Part shown: positions 45,528 to 57,472 of the stretch, piece by piece
How positions within the stretch are numbered: the stretch's first letter is position 1
Layout: every line of letters starts with the position of its first letter
NCBI GenBank assembly: GCA_033807775.1
Contig: CM066325.1
Span: 16,859,301-16,923,300, forward strand
Direction of reading: 5' to 3'
From: Saussurea involucrata
Taxonomy: Eukaryota; Streptophyta; Magnoliopsida; Asterales; Asteraceae
DNA: 64,000 bases
The notes under the pieces: generated by a model
Databases searched by the model: none
What the model was told of the DNA's origin: nothing
Seen by the model: only the letters and a program-made list of their open reading frames with translations
Position numbers and translations under genes: made by a program

Positions 45528-46236
45528 TCATCCGTTTTTTCATGGTTCTATGGTTCTTTTTTTTTCAAGTTCTTCCTTTGATCTTTACCCTACCTATTTA
45601 AATTTCACTTTAAAAAGACAAAAATAATAAATCTTAAAATTGAGGGACCAAAAATGTAATTGAAAAAGTGGTATAAAAAGTAGTGTAAATGAATAGCGTT
45701 ACACCAAATATAGTGTAATACTATTCATCACACTAAATTTAGAGTGGAAAATAGTGACCCCATTAGAGATGTGAATAGTGAGATTTACAACAAATTTAGT
45801 GTTTAGTGTAAGATTTAGTGACCCCGTTGGAGATAGTCTTAGGGAGTTAGGGTTTAACCAAATCTCAACAGAATCAACCAATTCATCCGTTTTTTCATGG
45901 TTCTATGGTTCTTTTTTTTTCAAGTTCTTCCCTTGATCTTTACCCTACCTATTTAAACTTCACTTTAAAAAGACAAAAATAATAAATCTTAAAATTGAGG
46001 GACCAAAAATGTAATTGAAAAAGTGGTATAAAAAGTAGTGTAAATGAATAGCGTTACACCAAATATAGTGTAATACTATTCATCACACTAAATTTAGAGT
46101 GGAAAATAGTGACCCCATTAGAGATGTGAATAGTGAGATTTACAACAAATTTAGTGTTTAGTATAAGATTTAGTGACCCCGTTGGAGATAGTCTTAGGGA
46201 GTTAGGGTTTAACCAAATCTCAATAGAATCAACCAA
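45527..46236 (+). repeat. 355-bp tandem duplication containing the Harbinger right end
   Basis: Units 45527-45881 and 45882-46236 are nearly identical; small frames in the two copies are repeats of each other. Duplication gives the Harbinger element two right termini. Confidence 0.93.
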
Positions 46237-46934
46237 ATCCTATTTTTGTCTCGGGTTTGGGATTTGGGTGATGATTTTCGTTTTCACTTCAAACATCGTC
46301 TCTTGATCTTAAATTTGTTGACGAACACGAAGATCGTTACTTCTTGCTAAGTTGTTGGATCGAAGGTAAATCACCATATGTCTACCCTGATTCGAAGATC
46401 TGCATCGAAGGTCTCATTTTCATCTGGGATTTGGGTTCGATCTCCCTTTACCGACAATACCTAGATCTGAGACCATTATCGAAGGTCTAATATCTCTGTT
46501 CCGATTACCACCACCTGTGACCAACTTGCTTGAGTTTCTAATGATTGGTTTTACCCACTGTCAACCATCGATTTTATTTGAGGGTTCTATGATCTGATTT
46601 TGATTTCATTGAAAAATACTTTTTTTTGAAGGTTTGATTTTGTTGCGAGTGTGATCGTTTTCTTCAACAGATTGGTGTTTCCTTGAAGCAATCTATTTTA
46701 TTTTGGGTTTGATGTCTTGATTTTGATTTGGTTGGGTTTGTTTTTTTATTTTGATTTGGTTGGGTTTGATTTTTTTATTTTGTTATGGTTCGATTTGTTG
46801 ACAAAAGATTATGAATTTGGTTGGAGAAGATAAGTGATCTGTGGTTGTAAAAAATAATCCTTTGATAAAATGAAATAGGGAAAAGACAAGAAAATATAAA
46901 GCCAAATTGCCCCTAAGTTAAACGAACACTTTTA

Positions 46935-47911
46935 GGTAGCGTTTGGTACGCAGACAGGACCGGACAGGACTGAACTGGACTGGACGGGACAGAACAAGTG
47001 TCTGTCTTGTGTTTGGTACGACCAGGACTAGATAGGACATGATTAGACAAATTTCCCTAAAACTTGTTTGATGATTTTATATATCATATAATAGTTATAA
47101 ATGACACAAATAGAGTATATATTTAAATAATTTACTTTAAAAACATTTTTAGTTTTTTACACAATTTTCATACTCATAAATACATAAATAAATGATAGTA
47201 CGAAAGGTGGAGGTGGTCGATGTTGGTAGTGGTGGATGCGGTAGACAGTGATAAAGGAGGCTGTGGTTGTGGAGGTGGTCGACAGTGGTTGGTGGTGATC
47301 GTCGGGGCGCAATGGGTGACGGTGATCGATGGAGGTGGCGATGGTGGTGGAGGAAGTTGTTGTACCGGAGGAAGAGGTGGAAGTGGTCGACCATGGTCGG
47401 TGGTGGCTACCGGTGGCCGATGATGGTGGTGGCGGCCATGGGTGGTGGTGATTGGTGTCAGTGTAGGTGGAGGTGGTCGACGATGGTAATGGTGGTTGTG
47501 ATGGACGAATGGGTGTGAAGATGGTGGAGAAGGTTGTTATAGTGGAGGAATAGATAGTGGTGGTCGAGAGTGGTTGGCGGTGGCTACTGGTGGCCGCTGA
47601 TGGTGGTGGCGGTGGTGATCGTTGGTGGTGACCATTAAGGTTAATATTATATTAGTTATACATCAGAGGGTAGGTCAGTGATTTTTTTGTTTTTGTCTCA
47701 ATTTTGTCCCATGTTGTTCTACCTATTTTGGTGGAACAAGAAAATGCCATTTTTTGTCCCATCTTGTCCCACCTTGTCCAATCCTTGTCCCTGTCCCATG
47801 TCGCGCCAAACGTGGGACAGTGAATTTTTGTCTGTCCCATGTCACGCCAAATGTGGGACAGTGAGTTTTGTCCCGTTCTGTCATGTCCCGTCCCATGTAC
47901 CAAACGCAGCC
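46935..47911. mobile_element. PIF/Harbinger (Tourist-like) MITE in the Mutator right repeat
   Basis: Ends GGTAGCGTTTGGTAC and, complemented, GGCTGCGTTTGGTAC; TTA flanks at 46932-46934 and 47912-47914. Comparison with the intact left repeat of the outer element shows the uninterrupted sequence would be cactttta then atggcag, confirming a 3-bp duplication. The interior is a ggtggt-rich low-complexity tract (about 47210-47630) whose long frames are not genes, bordered by 'gggacaggac'-type subterminal repeats. Confidence 0.88.
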
Positions 47912-48073
47912 TTAATGGCAGCTAGTCAGAGGGGCCATAAGTGAAGCAAAATGGCAACCACAGTGACCAAAATTGTAATTAGTTTAAAAGAAGTACTAGA
48001 GTTGATAGTAAGTGTTAACCACATGGACCAAAAGTGTAATTTACTCTTTATATAATATTTATAGATATATATA

Positions 48074-48433
48074 TGTTAGGATCCAAGCGCTTACCACTAC
48101 GCCAAAAGCAATTGCTGGTGGAGAAGGCGCAACTTATTTCCTTATAGCGTAGCAGCTAGCGCCACGTTTCGATTTAGGGAGATGCTGGTCAATGACCCAA
48201 CAATCCCCCCCAAACATCTGCCAGCACTCTTGGCTGCACAGCATGCCTTTGGCATTATAATGCACTCCATGGGATTCGAACCCGTGACCTGCTCTGATAC
48301 CACATGTTAGGATCCAAGCGCTTACCACTACGCCAAAAGCAATTGCTGGTGGAGAAGGCGCAACTTATTTCCTTATAGCGTAGCAGCTAGCGTCACGTTT
48401 CGATTTAGGGAGATGCTGGTCAATGACCCAACA
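48074..48433 (-). mobile_element. TRIM: terminal-repeat retrotransposon in miniature
   Basis: Two 129-bp LTRs (48074-48202 and 48305-48433) differ at one base, start TGTTAGGATCC and end CCCAACA on the plus strand, and are flanked by ATATA (48069-48073 and 48434-48438). On the minus strand the right LTR is 5'. TGGTATCAGAGC (48291-48302 complement), the initiator-Met tRNA primer site, follows it after two bases, and a G-rich purine tract (48203-48210 complement) precedes the left LTR. The interior is only 102 bp, so it is non-coding. A tRNA-like A box lies in the LTR (48321-48335) and a B box in the interior (48272-48283). Confidence 0.92.
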
Positions 48434-48438
48434 ATATA

Positions 48439-49590
48439 TACAAACACAAAGAGATAATTTACAAAGTTAACCATGAGATATTGTATAAGAGACCGTTTAC
48501 TAAACGTTTATTTGGTAAGTGAAGCATAACTCTTACCCGAAAAACGCCTACCCGAATAGAAAAAAAAAGTATATGATGTCGTTTTGATAGGAATGTGACC
48601 GCCTTTTTGAACTTTCGACTTTACCTTTATTTACAAATGATCTACTTTCATCTAAAAATGGAAAATGATCATGAAGTTGATGAAAATGGATCCCACAACA
48701 ATGATCGAATCACAACGAAGATTGTACGAACACCAACTTCTAAAACTTCTAAACGAACAATGATGTAATTTTATGTGTTAAGTTTGTATTTTTATTATCT
48801 AAGTTATTTTATTGTATTTTAATATAAATTATATTTTTCATTTTTCGATATTCATTAATATTAATAAAAAGTAAATTATGATGTGGCATAAAGCAATTTC
48901 TAATTCAGAAATTATACCCTACAATTTCTTATACTATTCTATGTAGAGTATGTTGAAAACATTTTTAATATAGAAATACATGACATGTACTAAATAAAAT
49001 ACATATTATATTCAAATCAATACAAGATCTAATCCTTTCAACTAATTATATAACTATGAGGTTATATTGACGCTATATTTGTTCAACCGTTTCCAATGAC
49101 GCATATTTGACCTACTTCCTCACCGAGCTTATCAATGTAGCTACATCTATCTCATCTCCGATCACCACCATATAGTTCTTGTTATACCCTTGCAGTGCCA
49201 CTGAATTCACACCTATGCACGCATATCACACACAAAAACACAATCTCATTCGCAGAAAACGTATAATAAGAACGTTGTTCAACAATTATCTTACATCTAC
49301 ATGTTGATTCTTGAAATTGGCTTGAAGAAACACTGTTTTTTAGAAAAGAACAAAGAACGAGATAGAAATATACTAAAACATAATAAGAAGGGTACCTGAT
49401 GCTTGGACAACTACCTGCATTCCCTCTCTTAGACATCTTTTGCACTTGTGATGGATCTTTATCATGATCTTTTGCTACAAACATCATTTACACTCGGTCA
49501 ACAAATTAAACTACCCGGAAATATAAATACAATTGTTGTATCATTACATGTTACAACAAAACAATCATTTTCACATATCTGAGCAGTTTA
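48439..49590. other. Gene-free AT-rich stretch
   Basis: No gene, element end or repeat array could be supported. The opening (gaccgtttactaaacgttta) resembles phrases near 14885 and 27480, possibly one diverged repeat family. Confidence 0.4.
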
Positions 49591-49597
49591 TTATAGG

Positions 49598-49880
49598 GAA
49601 AAATGCACGAAATAGCAACCTACTTTCATTTATTTTTTTTATTATAGCATTGTATTTTCAATTTTTCTTATTATAGCAATGTACCTTCGATTTATTTTTT
49701 ATTAGGGCATTGTACTTTAAAGAATTTACCCATTATAGCATTGGGTAACCTTTTAATATAAATTTACCCACTATACTAGGTTTTCATGCCACCTCATTGT
49801 CCACATAGGATGTCCACGTGTACTATAGTGCTGACGTGGCATTTCTTATTACAACATTGTATTTTCAAAATTATTTAGTT
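49598..49880 (+). mobile_element. Single diverged transposon end
   Basis: Starts gggaaaaatgcacgaaatag and repeats 'attatagcattgta' four times, the layout of another Mutator-like terminal repeat type. The opposite end is not seen. Confidence 0.4.
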
Positions 49881-49984
49881 TTAATTTTTTATTATTTAAC
49901 ATAATCAAACATGTTTACCAAAATTATAATTTCATAAAGATCGCTATTACGCGAATAAAAATGTTCACAAAAGATCATTGGTTC

Positions 49985-52562
49985 ATCGTATTCATCGTGA
50001 ATTTCTTTGTCTGACGTGAAAGCAGGGATGATCTGTGGAAAACAAAGAATTCGGATGAAAATCGGTAATAGTTCGCGGGATAACAACCACAACAGTCAAG
50101 GTCTATCTGCCGAAAGAGACCAAGACGATCAGCTCAGGGGAAGAACTCGTGGCCGCTTCCAATCTCGTAGACCTGATTTTCGCGGGAAATCTAAGCAACA
50201 TGGCAATTGTAATTATCGTCACAAACCAGGCCATTGGGTCAGAGATTGTCCAAGTTTGAAAAACAAGGACAAGAACAAAGCAGAATCTTCAGCAGTTGCA
50301 ACCGAAAGAGACACATGTTTCTCAGCAACGGTTACATCACCAAAAGGCGACAGACGTTGGGTGTTGGATACCGGGGCTTCGTGCCATATGACACCATTTC
50401 GGGACTGTTTCACTACTTTCGAGGAGTTCGAAGGTAACCATATTTATATGGGAAACAGTACATCGTGTGTCACTCGGGGCATCGGTTCGGTCTGAATCAA
50501 AATGTTTGACGGTACTATTCGAACTTTATTAAATGTTAAATTTGTACCGTCTATGACTCGTTCTTTGATTTCTGTTGGACAACTGTCCAAACTTGGCTGT
50601 AAGATTCGGATTGAGGATGGGAGTATGCGTATCTCCAGAGGGAACTTTATTGTGATGAAAGGTAAGCAGGCAGAAAATAACCTGTTTCATCTGGTAGGCG
50701 AAACAGTCAATTCTGATGCGTGTGTCGCAGATAGTTCGAAAAGTTTAGATGCTACCCGTTTGTGGCATCTTAGACTGGGACACACTTCAGAGAAGAATTT
50801 GGAGATTCTGCGCAAGTAGAAGCTCATTGCAGTTGACACGCCTACGAGTCTGGACTTTTGTTCAGAATGTGTTTCGGGTAAACAGACGCGTGTTTCTTTT
50901 GGTGTTGGAAAACACAACACCAAAGGGATCCTCGATTATGTTCATACAGACGTCTGGGGACTATCTTCGACACAGTCTCTCAGTGGAGGTAAATACTATG
51001 TTACTTTTATTGATGATTTTTCGCACAAATTTTGGGTGTATGTGATTAAGTTAAAGTCAGATGTTTTTGAAATATTCAAAACTTGGTTAGCACTAGTCGA
51101 AGTCGAGACTGGTAGAAAATTAAAAGTGCTAAGATCTGACAATGGTGGTGAATACACTAGTGGTAACTTTAAAGACTTTTGTTCACGTAGAGGTATTCAC
51201 CGACACTACACCACACCTGGCGATCCGCAATCAAACGGAGTCGCCGAACGGATGAATAAGACCTTGTTAGATAAAGTTCGATGTATGTTAGTTACATCTG
51301 GTTTCCTAAAATATTTTGGGCTAAAGCACTTCACACTGCTGCACACATTTTGAATCGGTTACCATGTTCAGCCATTGGGGGGAAAATTCCGGAAAAAGTT
51401 TGGAAGGGTAAAGGTGATATCTGTTTGAAATACATACGTGTATTTGGTTGTCCTGTATATATTCATGTAACAGGTCAGGACAAGTTGGATCCCAGAGCCA
51501 CCAAGGGATTCTTGCTCGGCTATACAGATGGAATCAAGGGTTACCGAATCTGGAACCCGGTCACCCGAAAGGTGATTCATTCTCGACTGTGACCTTCGAT
51601 GAGTCGATTATGTTCAAGTCTAATCAAAATCGACAACCCTCTCCAGAACCAAAAATTATCTCTTCTGTTTCTCCAACAGTCGATGGAGATGAGATAATTG
51701 TCAGTCCTATTGTACCCAGCTCATCCGCTCGAGGTTTTTCGTTGGGGTCAGAATCTGAAGAATATGTTAGTCCACCAGAGACATCTATTTCTGATCCAGT
51801 TAGTTCAGTTCAGGAAGAAGTTCTGAATGATGGTGGAGGTTAAGGCGATACAATTCCAGTACCAGTACCTACGAGGCAGAGCCAGAGAACTATATGTCCT
51901 CCTAATAGGTATGGTGATTGGGATTTCGCAAATATGAGTTTTACTGACCAGCTTGAGTATGCTTTGCATATTGTACAGGATGAGCCGTTTGACTTTTCGG
52001 AGCCACTAGCTTCAAACCACTCTGATAAGTGCTTAGTAGCTATGCAGGATGAAATTGAAGCTCTATCAAAAAATAACACTTGGGAGCTATGTCAATTACC
52101 GAAAGGAAGTCGAGCAATTGGCTGCAAATGGGTCTATAAAGTCAAAGACGATATGCATTATAAAGCTCGCCTGGTTGCGAAAGGCTTTGCACAGCGTAAG
52201 GGTATCGAGTATGACGATATCTTCGCGCATGTGGTTCGACACACATCTATCCAGGTCCTTCTGGCCCTTGTGGCGACTCACGATCTGGAGCTCGAACAGT
52301 TAGATGTGAAAACAACTTTTCTTCACGGAGATCTTGAGGAAACCATCTATATGAAGCAACCGGAAGATTTCATCTCTGACAACAAGCCTGATTGGGTCTG
52401 TAAATTGAAAAAGTCCCTTTATGGACTTAAACAGTCGCCTCTACAGTGGTACAAGAAGTTTGATTTGTTTATGCTCTCGTTGGGTTTTGAGCGTAGTGAG
52501 AAGACACTTGTGTCTATCATAGATCAAGCGGTGGCGTTTATACTTATCTACTTCTTTATGTT
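49985..52562 (+). pseudogene. Copia gag-pol fragment, gag zinc knuckle to reverse transcriptase
   Basis: Starts late in gag (SDVKAGM). The knuckle reads CNYRHKPGHWVRDC, lacking the second Cys of the usual CxxC. Then comes the protease WVLDTGASCHM, a stop at 50493, pre-integrase LWHLRLGHTSEKN with a stop at 50817, and integrase Cys pair CSEC. Integrase catalytic regions are YVHTDVWG, TFIDDFSH and NGVAERMN. A frameshift near 51345 leads to HILNRLPCSAIGGKIPEKVW and VFGCPVYIHV, another leads to the acidic linker, and a TAA at 51841 precedes the reverse transcriptase (NNTWEL, KARLVAKGFAQ, QLDVKTTFLHGDLEETIYM, SLYGLKQSPLQWYKKF). It breaks off after LLLYV at 52562, before the catalytic Asp pair. No LTRs are present, so both ends are deleted. 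Confidence 0.9.
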
Positions 52563-53436
52563 TCGACGTCTGTTTCATTAAGCCCAATTTAGTCCTATGC
52601 CAACGCAGTCGTTTTCTTGGGTTGATTCAGTCACGCTTTCGGTTTTTTATTGTATGCGTTTCCTTCTCTTTTTTTTTTGTTTTCTGCGTGTGTGGCTTGC
52701 ATCTTGCAACCCACTGTGTGGCTGATCCCATGTGGCTGTTTGTTTTGGTTCTTGACACCGTGGCTTTGTAATTTGGTGGATATTTTGGTAATGGTATATT
52801 TTGGGTTTGTTTTCCAAAAAAAAAAACTAGTATATTTAGAACATCCTTCGGTAAACAGCATCAAGTGTTGGGTTTTGATGAGAAGTTGATGTTAATGTGA
52901 CAAGTGTGAGAAGTGGTTATTATCCGTTGGATGAAAAATGGACTCACATTAGGATGAGATGCACCAGATCGAATCTCTTCTGAGTCGCAATTCATGGGAG
53001 GACATTTGATTGAAAGTGATCAACGGTTCATCCACTTCTCACGCTTCTCACGTTAACCTCAACTCATGGGCGGAACACAAGCCTTATGACCAAGGGGGCC
53101 GAACCTAATTTTTATATAATGTATCCTATAAACGAGTATAATTTGTTTTCAAGGCCCGCAAATTCGCCCATTGTGTTTTACGCGGAATTTAATTTTGAGG
53201 GATTTATTTAAGCTTTTTGGTTGATTTTGAGAATTTTTATAAGTTTTTTTATTGATTTTGAGATATTTTCAAGGTTTTTTGGTTGATTTTTACGATTTTT
53301 TCAGTTTTTTTGGTACATTTCAAGAGATCTTTTGGGTTTTTTGGTTGATTTTTGAGGCATTTTTTTCGATTTTTTGCATATTGTATCTTGTTGATTGATA
53401 TAGATGCATCAAACAAGTAAGCTTCATTGCACTTTA
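52563..53436. other. Non-coding stretch with an A-tract
   Basis: An 11-base A run at about 52817 follows T/G-rich DNA and could be the tail of a retroposed sequence; no target duplication was found. Later, 53090-53150 matches the phrase around 43621 (gggggccgaaccta, cctataaacgagtata). 53200-53400 holds repeated 'tttttggttgatttt' phrases. Confidence 0.4.
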
Positions 53437-53660
53437 AACACTTTCAAATAAAGTTAAAACTTAAACCTAGTTAATCAAACAATTTCAAATAAAGTTAAAA
53501 CTTAAACCTATCTAATCATACAATTTCAAATAAAGTTAAAACTTAAACCTAGCTAATCATACAATTTCAAAAAAAGTTAAAACTTAAACCTAGCTAATCA
53601 AACAATTTCAAATAAAGTTAAAAACTTAAACCTAGCTAATCAAACAATTTCAAACTCAAA
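53437..53660 (+). repeat. 41-42-bp tandem repeats
   Basis: Five copies of caatttcaaataaagttaaa followed by acttaaacctagctaatcaaa, with few changes between copies, followed by a partial unit. Confidence 0.92.
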
Positions 53661-53951
53661 CAAGTAATGAGATTAAGAGCAATGACACTTTAAAATTAAA
53701 AACTTGAATAGAATAAAAGAAAACATGTGATTTAGGGGCTGTTGGAAGAAAACCTGATTTGGTTGTTGCTCTTTCTCTTCCTCTTCCATTGAATACTGCT
53801 GCTGCTACTCCCAACAGATTACAAATTCGGTTTCAGGCTTTCATAAATTAGCAGTCTTTCACTGCACTGCTGCTTGTTGCTTGCTGTTTCTCAGCTTCTG
53901 CTCACGATGGAGATGGAATCGATTGTGGTCTATGGACAGGAGGGCGACTAA

Positions 53952-54612
53952 GAGCATCCACACGCGTCTTGCAAGTGCTCTTGCAAGATGACATGACATG
54001 TCATGTGTCTTGCAAGGCCTTGCAAGACTACCATGATCTTGCTAATTGTGCAAGGTCTTGCAACCAATAAAATATATTAAACAAAATCATTTATTAGTTT
54101 AATTAGTTAGTTAGTTTGTTTAAATATTAGTTATTATTAATATGTTTATTAAATTTAATTCATTTATTAGTTTATTTGAACACTATTTTTTTAATATTTT
54201 TATTAAAATTTCTTATCCACACTTTATTTTTTAAAAAATGATATTTTTATGCAATGCTTTTTATTTAAACTGCTAAATTAAAAGTACATTAATATAAAAA
54301 TTACGAAAATACAAATACTAATAGATAAACGTACACAAACATCAAAAAAATTACATAAGTAAATATCCATGTATTTTATTTGTTAATTAAATTATATTTA
54401 CACAAAATATAGTAAAAGAAAACAAAAGTAAAATTTTAGTTATCTATATTTTATAATTAATTTATTAGTTATATTATAATTATCTATATTATTTATATTA
54501 TAATTTATTAGTTTAGAAAGGAGTTTGGTCTTGCATGTTTGTGGAAGGTGTTATTGCAAAGCTGATGTGGCACTTGTGAAAGGAGTATGGTCTTGCAGGT
54601 GTGTGGATGGTC
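53952..54612. mobile_element. PIF/Harbinger (Tourist-like) MITE
   Basis: TAA flanks both ends (53949-53951 and 54613-54615). Ends are GAGCATCCACACGCG and, complemented, GACCATCCACACACC. Subterminal 'tcttgcaag' motifs repeat on both sides. 661 bp, AT-rich, non-coding. Confidence 0.82.
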
Positions 54613-55061
54613 TAAGCGAGAGTCACCGAGAGACAGAGAGCCGAGAGACAGAGCTGAGGCATGTTGACGAGTTCACGGTGCTTTGACTGTTTAGTGGACT
54701 GGACTAGATTAGACTATTTAGTGGATTGGACTTGAAGAGTGGAGGGCCCAAATAAAAGTTTTTATTTTTCATACTTGATTTTTTTATGTTGCTACTTGGA
54801 ACTACAAAAAGCCCAGGGGCCATGACCCCTAGTAGCCCTCAAAGGGGTCCGTCTCTGCCTCAACTTCTCACACGATCCTTTGTCATATCATGAAAGGTAA
54901 TTTATTTTGTCTTGATTCATATTTTAGATAACATAATTTTAAAAGTTTCATTTTGATGTTTAAGATATAAAGTTTTAAACACTTAAATACATAGGTGACT
55001 GGTTTAACCATTAACCGGTTATCATGTTGACATGGCAAATTACGTGGCATCCAACTTAATT

Positions 55062-55101
55062 CTACACTCTTCATGGAGGTATGTGAGTCCCTTTGCTATG
55101 C
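55062..55101 (-). pseudogene. 40-bp scrap of a third G-type lectin receptor kinase
   Basis: Matches 16052-16091 of the intact kinase with one difference (aligned run begins ctacactcttcatggaggta). That part encodes the stretch before the HCD catalytic loop (GLAYLHEECS). LARD-like element B begins immediately after it, so the rest may resume beyond the right edge of the window. Confidence 0.75.
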
Positions 55102-57472
55102 TGTGACACCCTCAAATTTGGAAAGAGCAACTAATTTAAAATTTTCGATATTACATCCGAAACAATAGGTAAAATACCTCCAATTACAAACAATGGTTAT
55201 CTCCAAGTAATACATACTACACAAGTCTCATTACCAAGACTAAACCCACTTCGGACATTACTAGATCCAAATACAATTGCTACTTCCCAAGGGTAAATGC
55301 GGAAAATATAACTTAAGCTATTCACCTCTCGTGCACATTACTAGCACTCGCCACTTCACAATGTAGCTAGAGCTACTCCAACCTGAGCCTGTTGCACATG
55401 CCGACAAATAAAAAGGGTTAGGCTTACGCCTAGTGAGTTCAAGCATTTTATCATGACTATATAAAATCATAAATCGACAATTAATAATCCTAGTCATGAT
55501 TTAAATAAATCTTTTAATGAAAGCTTGCGACAAAGACTATCATTTCCAAAAAGATTTCCCAAACGGCATAAATGACTCATTTTCCAACGCACTCAAAATC
55601 CATGGGAATCCTTCCCAAAAGTGTAAACCGTTTTCCTAAAAATGAGTTACAATCCTAACTCACTCAAATACGTGAATAATTCTAGTTTTAGGCAAAACCT
55701 TCAAACACGGTTGACAATATGTACTCAACCCTTAAAACATGGAAATCATCCATTAAATATAACTCTTTATTTTAAACATAATACGAAGCAATACTCACGC
55801 AACCGTAAAATGTAATAAAGATCAACTACCATAAACGGGGGAGACCCGTATCCGTTGAAGGTGGAGGTAACACATAAGTATACCACTCATACAACGTTCA
55901 TCGCACAACTGGGAGTAGAGATTACAAGTTACGTTATGCCTATCTCTGCCTCCCAACGAAATCGGGAATTACCACATACGTCTGGCCTATTCCACGACTC
56001 TTCTCTACGAAACCCAGTTACACCGTAATTGAGGATACACCTTGACATCTACCTACTTGGTAACGCCTCAAGGCCCGGCACATCGGGACTACCTCCAAGG
56101 TATACATCCCGAAGGCGTGGATCGATACACAAACCTCCAAGGTAAGTGCCCAAGACTATATCCTCCATGTGCCTACTGGAAAGTCACGGTCATAAATCAT
56201 GAATACCGAGGTCCAACCCCGAGATACCCAACCGACCATTACCGACGACTGACTAACATGCCTATGGATCCAAATGCAATACAGTCTAAACGACATGCCT
56301 ATACCAGAGGGACTCACTCACCCAAGCATGTAAATATTCAACAACGTGCAATAAATGCAAAACGGTGCAATAAAAGCAACCCATCAACAAGACTCCACAT
56401 TGAGCCATTTAAATCGGACAAATGTTCCCAAGACTTACTCACAGTCAAAACCGAGCAAAGTGCTCCAAGTTTGCTAGACCCATACGTCGGTCAATATACA
56501 TTTAAACTTTGTTTAGGCAAGCTATACTTCAAAATCATCATTAACCCCAAAACTCATCACGGGTTAAACAAAAAGGGTTTCCCAAAGGACTCATACCCTT
56601 ATAATTCTCAAAATGACACATAACACTTAAAAGTGTATTCCCCAATTGGTTTACAAAATCATTTACACATATATGATTAAACCATCAATTAAACCTCATT
56701 TTGAGCAAATAATCTTTTAAAGACAATTTATGGTTTCTAACCATCCAAACATCCAAAAGCCCCAAATATGAGTGTTTTACACATTTATGAAGATAAACAC
56801 TTCAAAAGAGTTAAATCAACCAAATAACTCAACCACATACGTTTTCAAGTAAAACACACACATATTTGTAAAATACTCATTTTGGCATGTACAACGTTTT
56901 CGTAAAGTAACTTGAACTCACCTTGCTAGATTTAAGCTAAATCTATAGTTCTCCAAACGTATGCTCCTTTGATGAAGTTTGCATCCTCAAGCCAAAACTT
57001 CCAAAACCTAGATTTATGAATTCCCAACCATCAATAATACGATCCAACCATAAGGAATCATCATCCACCCATAACATAACCAAAATACCCATCTTATACC
57101 AAACCCTAGTTTGAAGATGAAGAAAACGAGATTCCCTTACCCAATCAACACTAATATCGATCCACAACATCACAAGATGGAAAGAATATGAAATCAACAA
57201 CAATAACAACTATTGGGTAGGGAGAAATTACCTTAACCATTTGAATCTTCCCAATAACTCTTAATCTCCACAAAAGCTCCAAGCTTCCAAATATGCTCAT
57301 CAAGGGAGGAAGAGGGTTTGATTACAAACTTAGATGGTGAAGAAATGAGGAAGGAGAGGGGAGGGGATGGTGTTTCTTGAGAGAAATCGGCTGAGAGAGA
57401 GTTGAGAGAGTTGAGAGTGAGAATGAAAATGAAAGAGGCTGAAAGTCGTGGGTTTAAAACACCCTGGAGTCC

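Larger units (their letters stand above)
44003..45838. mobile_element. PIF/Harbinger element with transposase remnant
   Basis: Ends GGGCATCTCCAATGGG and, complemented, GACTATCTCCAACGGGG; TTA flanks both sides (44000-44002 and 45839-45841). A transposase C-terminus lies inside on the minus strand. A later tandem duplication created a second right end at 46193. The element is itself interrupted by the Mutator-like MITE at 44266-44814. Confidence 0.8.
43690..48046. mobile_element. Mutator-like element carrying nested insertions
   Basis: TTTATATAA flanks both ends (43681-43689 and 48047-48055), an exact 9-bp duplication diagnostic of Mutator-like elements. Terminal inverted repeats of roughly 180 bp start GAATAAATTACATTTTTGG on the left and, complemented, GAGTAAATTACACTTTTGG on the right. 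The right repeat is split by the Harbinger MITE at 46935. Without nested DNA the element would be about 1.5 kb and has no transposase frame. Non-repeat interior at 46240-46860 is unrecognised and could be captured host sequence. Confidence 0.88.

Noticed and set aside
47213..47630. Gly/Val- and His/Pro-rich frames on both strands
   Set aside because: They are translations of ggtggt low-complexity DNA inside a Harbinger MITE.
48272..48335. A tRNA gene
   Set aside because: A- and B-box-like motifs are present, but no cloverleaf or acceptor stem can be drawn, and the primer-site sequence sits between them; the TRIM explanation accounts for the whole structure.
52650..52889. Hydrophobic 79-codon frame as a small membrane protein
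   Set aside because: T/G-rich low-complexity DNA ending in an A-tract with no supporting context.
56042..56623. 193-codon frame, repeated at 62515-63096, as a gene
   Set aside because: Both copies lie inside the young LTRs of element B, so sharing the frame only reflects LTR identity; composition and lack of motifs argue against coding.
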